Shown: positions 57,385 to 64,000 of the stretch, piece after piece | Layout: each line of letters opens with the position of its first letter | Numbering within the stretch: position 1 is the first letter of the stretch | From: Trichopria drosophilae | Lineage: Eukaryota > Arthropoda > Insecta > Hymenoptera > Diapriidae | Assembly (NCBI GenBank): GCA_030407085.1 | Contig: CM059585.1 | Coordinates: 67,382,501-67,446,500, forward strand | Direction: 5' to 3' | DNA: 64,000 nucleotides | Made by a program: the position numbers and the translations under genes | The notes under the pieces: generated by a model | Told to the model about the DNA's origin: nothing | The model's input: the letters and a program-made list of their open reading frames with translations, nothing else | The model's database searches: none

Positions 57385-57923
57385 TGGAAAAGTTCACAGA
57401 AAAGTGTGCTCACTTACATCCAAATTAATACCGTTGCTCAATTATAGATATCATCTGTATATAATATTATTTACAATATAAAGGATTTATGGATTTCAAA
57501 GAAATTCCAAAAAATTATATTTTACATTAATAGGCGGGTGCACGTGCTTATTTTTGTAAAATAATGATTTTAGAATTTAAACAATATTCAGTTATAAATA
57601 ACAAAAATATAGCGCTACATAACATTATCAAGAATACGGAACTGTTTATAGCTTACAAAATATGTCCCCTTGATTATTAATATTATTCAATTGTTCGAAA
57701 TGTAGCGTTACCAACTTAAAAAAATATGAACAACGAAATCGTTCTTCCGAAATGGTAGGTTTTATCACCGAACCTCCGAAATGGCCAGTTTTATCAGTAA
57801 CGTTCCGAAATGGCCAGTTTTATCGTCGAATCTCCGAAATGGCCAGTTTCATCATTGAGCTTACGAGATGGCCAGTTTTATCATCGAGTTTCCGAAATGG
57901 CGGGTTTCTCCGCTAACCCGACG
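57385..57923. repeat. terminal inverted repeat, right
   Basis: Complement of 50541-51100, including the array of CCGAAATGGCCAGTTTTATC units near the end. Its inner part is as AT-rich as on the left. Confidence 0.93.
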
Positions 57924-57929
57924 ATATGT

Positions 57930-58490
57930 TGTAATATAATTAATCATAATGATAATTTCATTCCAATTTGTGTTCATTGCGTAATGCAACATTTCACCTA
58001 CATAGATTATAACCCACATTTGTGTATACATTGTCTGCCGTTATCCAGCTGCACAGTCAATACCCTTTAGAAAGGTTTAGATTTTGTTGGTTCCTTTCTA
58101 TGTATGCATATATTTACAACAAATTTCTTACTGTGTATAAAATAACTACTTGAACTGTAACAATCTCACCATTAAATCACAATAGTTCGTTTCCCCGTTA
58201 AAAATAATTATAAAGCATACTTTGTACATTCCTAAAGTATAAATTTAGATATTTTGAATGTACTGTACGCTATCTTTTTTATCAGGGTTAAATCAATTAC
58301 GTAAAATCATACTATCAATAAGATCCAATATATGTGTATCACACATTAATTCTACATTCAATTTTAGAATTGCAAGATTATTTGAAAGCAAGACAATTTT
58401 AGTAAAAAGTCTTTAATAACAAAATTAACTTATAAAAGAAAACGGAACAAGAAATGTTTATTTTAATGTTTTTTTTAATATTTGCCTTAC
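57930..58490. other. SEC63 intron, no gene seen
   Basis: AT-rich intron between the transposon and the donor of SEC63 exon 3. Nothing recognised. Confidence 0.5.
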
Positions 58491-58605
58491 GTGAGGAACT
58501 CCCAAAATTTCAAAAGGGTCAAAATTAGACATTTCATAATCAAACTGTGAAACTTTGTATGCCAGGAATGCAAGAAATATCCATCCAAGAATTATAATTG
58601 CCTTC
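58491..58605 (-). CDS. SEC63: SEC63 coding exon 3 (second membrane span)
   Basis: 115 nt, phase 2 in and 0 out. Encodes KAIIILGWIFLAFLAYKVSQ (membrane span) and FDPFEILGVPH, the first J-domain residues. Acceptor TTTTAG before 58605; donor GTAAGG after 58491. Confidence 0.93.
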
Positions 58606-58686
58606 CTAAAATCAGATTTATATACAAGTTATTTAAATTCAGTATGAAAATGTTTAAGTATTAAATATGTGTTTAGTGTAACGTGC

Positions 58687-58789
58687 TTAAATAATGCTTT
58701 GGATTTCTTCCATGGCTCATTCAACTGAAGAATAATTTCTTTCCTTTCACATCCATCACACCGACATGTTTTTCGGAGCTGATCAGGAT
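58687..58789 (-). CDS. SEC63: SEC63 coding exon 2
   Basis: 103 nt, phase 1 in and 2 out. Encodes DPDQLRKTCRCDGCERKEII and LNEPWKKSKALF. Acceptor ATTATAG. The donor that keeps frame with exon 3 is AA|GCACGT, a GC rather than GT donor; the nearest GT gives the wrong frame. Confidence 0.85.
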
Positions 58790-58887
58790 CTATAATATAA
58801 GTGTTATATTTCTTTAAATCATTAATATGTTAATACCATAAATAATTGAAGAAATTAGTTTAAAAAACACGATTCGTATTCACTTGC

Positions 58888-59011
58888 CAAATTTTCGACG
58901 ACGTGGCCACAGGTAAAATGTTCCAGGAATTAGCAAAAGTGCCATAAAAGATAATAAAAAGTAGAAAAACGTCCCACCACTCTCATCATATTGAAATTTT
59001 TGTCCACTCAT
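58888..59011 (-). CDS. SEC63: SEC63 coding exon 1 (start codon, first membrane span)
   Basis: Translocation protein SEC63, a multi-spanning ER membrane J-protein. Its lumenal J domain recruits BiP to the SEC61 channel for post-translational import, and its cytosolic Brl domain contacts SEC61. The ATG at 59011 opens MSGQKFQYDESGGTFFYFLL, then FMALLLIPGTFYLWPRRRKF, matching animal SEC63 N-termini with a first membrane span at about residues 14-35. The donor is TTTG|GCAAGT, a strong GC-AG site; the phase fits exon 2. Eight exons in the window total 1,351 coding nt (450 codons), roughly 60 percent of the usual 750-760 residues. The C-terminal exons must lie beyond the left edge or be lost. Confidence 0.93.
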
Positions 59012-59301
59012 TTTTTATTAGACATAAATTTTTCAATATAAATTTTATTGTCAATTCCCACTATAATTCACCGAAAACTGACCAAAGAGAAGTAACTGTG
59101 CCCGTTATACACGGGGAACAAACATAAAGCGTTAAACGCCATCTGATGCTTGGTTATGAAACTAAATTTTGTGATTGCATAGCATAGACAGAGATTATAG
59201 GGGAGAACTGAATTCAGTGTGTCGATTTTGAAAACGCCGTAAAGTGGCGCCCCGAGGGAATCCCATGTGTAACTAAATGGGGAAAAAGAAGTGACATATA
59301 T
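59012..59301 (-). promoter_or_regulatory. SEC63: probable SEC63 5' UTR and proximal promoter
   Basis: The 290 bp upstream of the start codon before the fold-back element. No TATA box at a convincing distance and no upstream exon were recognised. Assigned by position only. Confidence 0.35.
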
Positions 59302-59736
59302 ATTCGCCCTGTTAACACCGCCGCCTACGATCTCCACCAGCAGAAGAGCGAACTAAAATGATAGGGTCAGAGTAAAAAAATAACACAGACAAGATGAGAG
59401 AAACCCAATATTTAATTATAGTTTTGTAGATTTAATAAATTACATTGGACCCGGTTCGTGATGCTACATTGAAGGCGAACTTGTTCTCAATGCAAAACAT
59501 TTAATGTTTTGTGCATTGACACACGTTTCCGATGTTAAATGGGAAATTTTAGGGTTGTGTTTATAGACATCATGTTTCTCAGGAAGCCCGCATGGTTTGT
59601 ATAAATTAAGATAATGTCGTTATAAATGTTAATTGCAAATGTTCATGCAACGCTATTCGGGGCACCTTTAAAACGTATTTTATACTAATTTTTTTACATT
59701 CATTTCTTTAATCGTAGTGAATGATTTTATACATAT

Positions 59737-60657
59737 TTAAAGTGGATTCAATTTACAATTCAAAATGTCCCTGGTGGAAAAATCTTCACCAGTGTTCTTA
59801 AAAAAATCTAATTTTTCACATATTTTTGGTTTCTTTATGTTGCCAAATTGTTTGCAGGGGACGACACTATACATGTCCTTATCATTTTTTAGTTTTCCCC
59901 ATTTGTGTCGAATGTCGGTATAGCTGGCATTTTCTATTTCATTAACAAGCACTCTATATTGTAAGTAATTAAAAGGCAATTATCAATTAAACAAACTGTC
60001 ATTTAATTTTTTCCATCATTATTTTCAGACACTGTTACCAATTCAAATGCGTTAATAACCCTGGCGAAAAAATCAGATTGAAAAGGAATGACTTTCATTC
60101 CGTCTTAGTCCGTTTCATGCCGTAATCTGTCCCCTATCCGATCCTGGCCATTCCTGTCGAATGTGTTTGGGAATGACTCAGGATTCGTTAGGATTGAACT
60201 CACGGAATGAAACAGATTGCAAATCGAGTGAGAATAACCGAAGACTCGTTCGGATTGAAATGGAGGAATGAAACAACGGATTGCAAATATGATTCGGAAT
60301 GACTCAGGATTCGTTCGGATCGAAATCGAGGAATGGAACGATTTACATTTGTGTCTCGGAATGACTGAGGATGAAAATGGATAGAATTTTGAAAATGAAT
60401 AGAAAATGGATAGCACCGGTTTCGGTCGGATTAAATTCCTATCCGGAACTTTCGCCAGGGAAGGCCACGGAATGTTTGCATTTCCCTAAACTTCCAGCCT
60501 TGCATGAACATTTGCAATTAACATTTATAACGTCATTATCTTTATTTATACAAACTGTAACTTCATGCGGGCTTCCTGAGAGACATGACGTATGTAAACA
60601 CAACCCTAAAATTTCCCATTTAACATCGGAAACTCGTGTCAATGCACAAAACATCAT
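59737..60657 (-). pseudogene. SWIM zinc finger protein remnant
   Basis: The frame at 60439-60657 reads KWEILGLCLHTSCLSG, then VNCKCSCKAGSLGKCKHSVA, a SWIM zinc finger (CxC...CxH). After the nested element, 59737-59979 continues with ENASYTDIRHKWGKLKND, which occurs downstream of SWIM in a transposon-associated family of insects. The left arm carries a broken inverted copy of the first part. A DNA-binding or transposon role is inference. Confidence 0.6.
60059..60460. mobile_element. 402-bp nested MITE with internal repeats
   Basis: Ends CCCTGGCGAAA and TTTCGCCAGGG. Inside, GGAATGACTCAGGATTCGTT and GGATTGAA/GGAATGAAAC phrases recur about every 60-65 bp, at least three times. It splits the SWIM-protein frame just after the zinc finger. 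Confidence 0.75.
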
Positions 60658-60855
60658 ATGTTTTGCATTGAGAACAAGTTCGCCTTCAATGTAGCATTGC
60701 GAACCGGTTCCAATGTAATTTATTAAATCTATAAAACTAATTAAATATTGGGTTTTCGCTCATCTTGCCTGTGTTATTTTTTTACTCTGACCCTATCATT
60801 CTAGTTCGCTCTTCTGCCGGTAAAGATCGTAGGCGGCGGTGTTAACAGGGCGAAT

Positions 60856-61745
60856 TAATTATCACCGCGGAAAAGCATAGGACAGAGTGTGATCGAAATT
60901 GAACATAACACTATCGGTACGATAGGAGCATCAGGGGACCGCGGGGCAGAGCGGGGTTGGTTTCGAAACTTGACATCGGAGAGCCAAAAAGAAATCGAGA
61001 AAACGGCAGGGACGAATCGCACAATATGCGCACGGGGCCCTGCGCTAAGGCAGATAGAAAATTTTATTATTTTTCTAAGAAATAAAAATGCCTTAGCATA
61101 CAAAATTGTTCAATAATTATATTTCAATTTATATTTTTAATAAATCATTAATTAAAATTATCATTGCTGAGCAGTAATTATTTAAATTTATCAAACTTGT
61201 GTAATTTTTAATATTACACATTCATTTTTTAGTCACAATTTTGGATTAACAATTTTTTCTTTTTATTTCATTATTTATAAAAATAACAAGTAAATATGTC
61301 CTTAATTCTTATTTGTTTAATTATTATTATATTACGTGTTCAATTCATTATATTTCTCAAATAAAAAATAATACTTAATACATGTGTACAATATCATTTG
61401 CGAATTTAACTAACAGCATAAATATATGCTTGAAATTATTAATATCTTAATTATTATCAGATTAATGTTATGAAAATGATATAAATTCGTGATTAAACAT
61501 TTCAATTTTATTTATCTTATATATTTACACTTTTCGTAATTAAATATTTACATAGTGATTATTGTAAATATCCCATAAACTTATTTCAAATATTTTGTAT
61601 ATTTTTATCGGTTTCAGCTAAAAGTAAAGTGCAAAAGTCTTTAAATTAACATTATTTCCGATTCTATTAATTATTCAATGAATGCTTATTAACGGATATA
61701 AATTTCCGATGATATAGATATGCAAACGTTTTCTTTCCGCAAAAT
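60856..61745. other. AT-rich, no gene seen
   Basis: A short less AT-rich stretch at 60860-61050 with frames on both strands but no domain, then strongly AT-rich DNA. Confidence 0.4.
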
Positions 61746-61750
61746 ATCGC

Positions 61751-61830
61751 TGTTATATCGTGGTTATATCGTTGGACCTGTAGTTCAATCCCCTAAGGAT
61801 CGCGTCTTCGTCGGAGATTTTTTTAATGCA
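61751..61830 (+). other. degenerate tRNA-like sequence
   Basis: GTGGTTATATCGTTGGACC, TTCAATCCC and CGTCTTCGTCGGAG follow the order of a tRNA D-arm, anticodon arm and acceptor end. The T-arm is disordered and the cloverleaf is broken, so this is a tRNA-derived relic rather than a tRNA gene. Confidence 0.4.
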
Positions 61831-62264
61831 ATTTACGTAGTGATTTTTTTAAAATTTTATCTACTGGGCGTATCTTAATTATTTTACTTTTTAACGATTA
61901 CAGTGAGAAGTGAGATATCCACATTTTAGGGCGAAAATAATATTATTGGTTTCCATTTCTATTATTTATTCGATTCAATATTATTAATGAATATAAACAT
62001 AATGTGATTGTGAATAACGTAAACTATCGAACTTTGTAATTCTAAGAATACAAATTAATTTAATTGTTGAACGATATTGTAGACATTTATCTGAAAAGGG
62101 TGTGATAAAGTACCTGGGTCAGTTACGATTAGAATTAAGTCAGATGACTGGATATGCGTGATATTTTCAAAAATTAAAACAATTAAAATATATTCAGTAG
62201 GTAGGGCAATTATAATAGGTAATCATATATGTAAATTAAATTTAAAAAAAAATTTCCCGACGTA

Positions 62265-62345
62265 AATTCGAACTTCAAAAATTTGTCGTTCAAGTACAGC
62301 GCTATAACCACTCAACCACCGTACAATTGTTTTTTTTTTAAAGAA
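62265..62345 (-). other. tRNA-like sequence, minus strand
   Basis: On the minus strand: ACAATTGTACGGTGGTTGAG, TGGTTATAGCGCTGTACTTG and GAAGTTCGAATTTACGTCGG. The A-box and B-box (GTTCGAATT) regions are recognisable. It pairs with the plus-strand relative at 62829-62912. Confidence 0.5.
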
Positions 62346-62586
62346 CAATGTCCGGAATTTGTAAAACCATTTTAAAGAGTGAATTTTCAGGTTTATCTAA
62401 TAAGGAAGAATTATAGCTGTTTTTTATGTGTTGTAGTCTATTTTAAATGTAATTATTAATGAACGAAATGGGGTAATCATTGTTAATCAGGATACTTTTA
62501 ATTTCTTTAATGTTTTCGTAATGAAATTGTACATCAATACATAAAATAGCTGTGTCAACAAAATTATAAACTATTGCTTTTTTTTA

Positions 62587-62705
62587 AATAAGGTGTTGTG
62601 AAAAGTAATTAGTTGTCCTTCCTAAAATTAATTGATTGGTTTAAAAAATCAACTTTTTCAGGAAGGAAGCAATTAATTACTTTTTACAACATCCTATTTC
62701 ACATC
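62587..62705. mobile_element. 120-bp palindromic MITE-like repeat
   Basis: AATAAGGTGTTGTGAAAAGT and TTGTCCTTCCT are mirrored by AGGAAGGAAGC and ACTTTTTACAACATCCTATT. Non-coding; located between the two tRNA-like sequences. Confidence 0.75.
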
Positions 62706-62828
62706 CCTTTCTAATATTCTCTTTAAATAATCTTTTAATAATATTGCGTTTATTTCCTTTTTTATCGGCAAGTATAAAAATAAATGCCGTTATATGAAAA
62801 CTTTATTTCGTCTTACCCGTTATTTAAA

Positions 62829-62912
62829 AAAACAATTGTACGGTTGTTGAATGGTTACATCGCTGGACTCGTAAATCAAAATTTTGAAGTTCGAATCGGG
62901 AAAATTTAATTT
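62829..62912 (+). other. tRNA-like sequence, plus strand
   Basis: ACAATTGTACGGTTGTTGAA, TGGTTACATCGCTGGACTCG and GAAGTTCGAATCGGG. About 75 percent similar by eye to the minus-strand copy at 62265-62345, forming an inverted pair about 480 bp apart. Confidence 0.5.
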
Positions 62913-63221
62913 TATAGCTCTTCTTTTGACACGAATATAGGTATTGACATTTTAAACTTCGAACATAAACACCTAGATAACTACATTCAACATGCCCTAT
63001 AATACTTGCGGCTTTTGAATCTGAACTAATGGTAATTTGGTATGCAATTAAATATTCTCGTAATCTTGCGTTGAAAAAAATAGCTATCATCTCAGATGCT
63101 CTCGAAATAATTATTGACCCCTAAGTAGTATACAAGACGTTATAGCGCGTCGCTCAGTGACCTTGAACCAGAGCCAGTCGTCTGGCCCAGCGGGTCGCCG
63201 TCTCCGAGTTTTAATGGGTCA

Positions 63222-63600
63222 TTAATTAGAATTTAACAACTTGTTTTGACAGACGGTTAATGTATTAATGCGACGGCAAAGACGTCACGCTGTGTTAATG
63301 GGCCATTAATTATTTGTGAATGGGTTATTTGACAGGTGAACAATGTATTGATGTGCCGACATTGGTGTTGCGTATGAACCGGAATAACTTATTACCGATT
63401 TATTAGAATTTAACGACTTGTTTTGACAGGTGATTAATGTGTTCATGTGCCGACAAAGTCCTCACGCTGTGTTAACGGGCCATTGTGTTAATGGATTATT
63501 TGTCAGATGAACAATGTATTGATGTGCCGACAATGGTGTTGTGTTGTAACCGGAATAATTTATTACCCATTAATTAAAATTTAACAACCGACAAGCTGCG
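63222..63600. repeat. tandem repeat, about 175-bp unit
   Basis: TTAGAATTTAACAACTTGTT at about 63226, TTAGAATTTAACGACTTGTT at about 63403 and TTAAAATTTAACAACCGACA at about 63575. Shared inner phrases are CACGCTGTGTTAA, GGGCCATT, GAACAATGTATTGATGTGCC and AACCGGAATAA. Two full units and a partial. Confidence 0.8.
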
Positions 63601-64000
63601 TTAATAGCAGATTAATTATATTGACATTCAAAAAATAAGTGAAATCGATGACATCATCTCCGTCCTCCTTCCACTTACTCTGTAGAGTCCGGCAAAAATA
63701 CAAATTGGTTCTTAATCTGTAATAGTTTGGCTTAAGGTAGTACCGGTGGATTTTAAAAAATATCAATTTTGGAGAAAATGGCGCGATTTAAAAAAAACTC
63801 GAATTTTCGCATAAAAATCTAAAGTAAAATCGATTGCCAAAAAAAATCTAGTAATTCTTTTTTAAAAAGGACAGGTAGTGCCATAAAGGAACCTATGCTG
63901 AGTGTAAATAAATTTGATTTGAGTCGATCGGATAAAAATTGTGGGCGTAGTGATGTCACCAACGTGAAAAATAGTGTTATCCAGAAAACATGTTTTAAAT
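63601..64000. other. AT-rich end, possible start of another repeat
   Basis: No gene. From about 63733 (TAAGGTAGTACCGGTGGATT) the text has the look of a dispersed repeat, but it runs off the window. Confidence 0.3.

Larger units (their letters stand above)
50541..57923 (+). mobile_element. 7.4-kb DNA transposon with long inverted repeats
   Basis: Ends CGTCGGGTTAGCGGAGAAAC and its complement, flanked on both sides by ATAT (50537-50540, 57924-57927), a likely but palindromic 4-bp target duplication. Inverted repeats of about 540-560 bp enclose a single six-exon gene that looks intact. The element lies in the third coding intron of SEC63, in the opposite direction. The superfamily is not recognised. 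A 963-bp palindromic element is nested in its third intron. Confidence 0.88.
59302..60855. mobile_element. fold-back element with SWIM-domain fragments
   Basis: ATTCGCCCTGTTAACACCGC at the left is mirrored by GCGGTGTTAACAGGGCGAAT at the right. Pairing continues inward for about 360 bp (TGACCCTATCAT, ACAAGTTCGCC, GGGAAATTTTAGGGTTGTGT). Each arm holds the same piece of a coding sequence in opposite orientation. A 402-bp element is nested in the right half. It lies directly upstream of SEC63. Confidence 0.8.

Noticed and set aside
58368..58420. Possible second exon for the ATG at 50099
   Set aside because: The in-phase reading after the ATTTTAG acceptor gives only about 16 codons without a recognisable motif, across an intron containing a whole transposon. 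Not convincing.
61751..61830. Functional tRNA gene
   Set aside because: The T-arm and acceptor stem do not pair properly; at most a relic.

Overview
The window looks like a piece of an insect nuclear genome, probably hymenopteran (ant, bee or wasp). The evidence is AT-rich DNA with spliced introns, a short interstitial CCTAA run (the insect telomere motif), and a load of Jockey/I-like and R1-like LINEs, BEL/Pao, Merlin, Polinton and fold-back elements. It is not bacterial: there are no operons, and the long reading frames are almost all transposon-derived.

The one host gene recognised is SEC63 (ER translocon J-protein) on the minus strand. Its start codon is at 59011 and eight coding exons can be placed at 58888-59011, 58687-58789, 58491-58605, 49446-49551, 49121-49344, 11173-11334, 10865-11093 and 10511-10798. 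The phases join without conflict into about 450 codons: three membrane segments, a J domain with HPD, and most of the Brl domain. The acidic C-terminal third is not in the window. Nearly everything else between 10.5 and 58.5 kb lies in SEC63 introns of 37.8 kb and 8.9 kb, which are filled with mobile DNA.

Layout. 1-10 kb: an LTR-element integrase scrap, a tRNA-derived SINE, a LINE scrap, a 163-bp tandem repeat, a transposase-like pseudogene split by a 1.9-kb palindrome, and a BEL/Pao remnant lacking its reverse transcriptase. 10.5-11.3 kb: three SEC63 exons. 12.5-14.3 kb: a second, broken transposase-like gene. 14.4-17.8 kb: an R1-like LINE carrying three poly-G tracts. 20.5-21.1 kb: a Merlin transposase with a frameshift. 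21.4-24.3 kb: a long inverted-repeat region. 24.7-25.6 kb and 38.8-39.2 kb: two parts of one LINE type, on either side of a Polinton/Maverick-like element at 27.1-38.8 kb. That element has 1.2-kb terminal inverted repeats and encodes an integrase, a packaging ATPase, a PLA2-domain protein, an adenain-like protease, minor and major capsid proteins and an exonuclease-like protein, but has no visible DNA polymerase B. 40.2-48.9 kb: a decayed LINE, then a second LINE split by a third one on the opposite strand. 49.1-49.6 kb: two SEC63 exons. 50.5-57.9 kb: a 7.4-kb DNA transposon with about 550-bp inverted repeats and an apparently intact six-exon gene. 58.5-59.0 kb: the SEC63 5' exons. 59.3-60.9 kb: a fold-back element with a SWIM zinc finger fragment. 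61-64 kb: AT-rich DNA with tRNA-like sequences, a small palindrome and a tandem repeat.

The two best candidates for a little-described system are the intact 50.5-57.9 kb transposon and the polymerase-less Polinton-like element. All family assignments come from reading motifs by eye; no searches were run.
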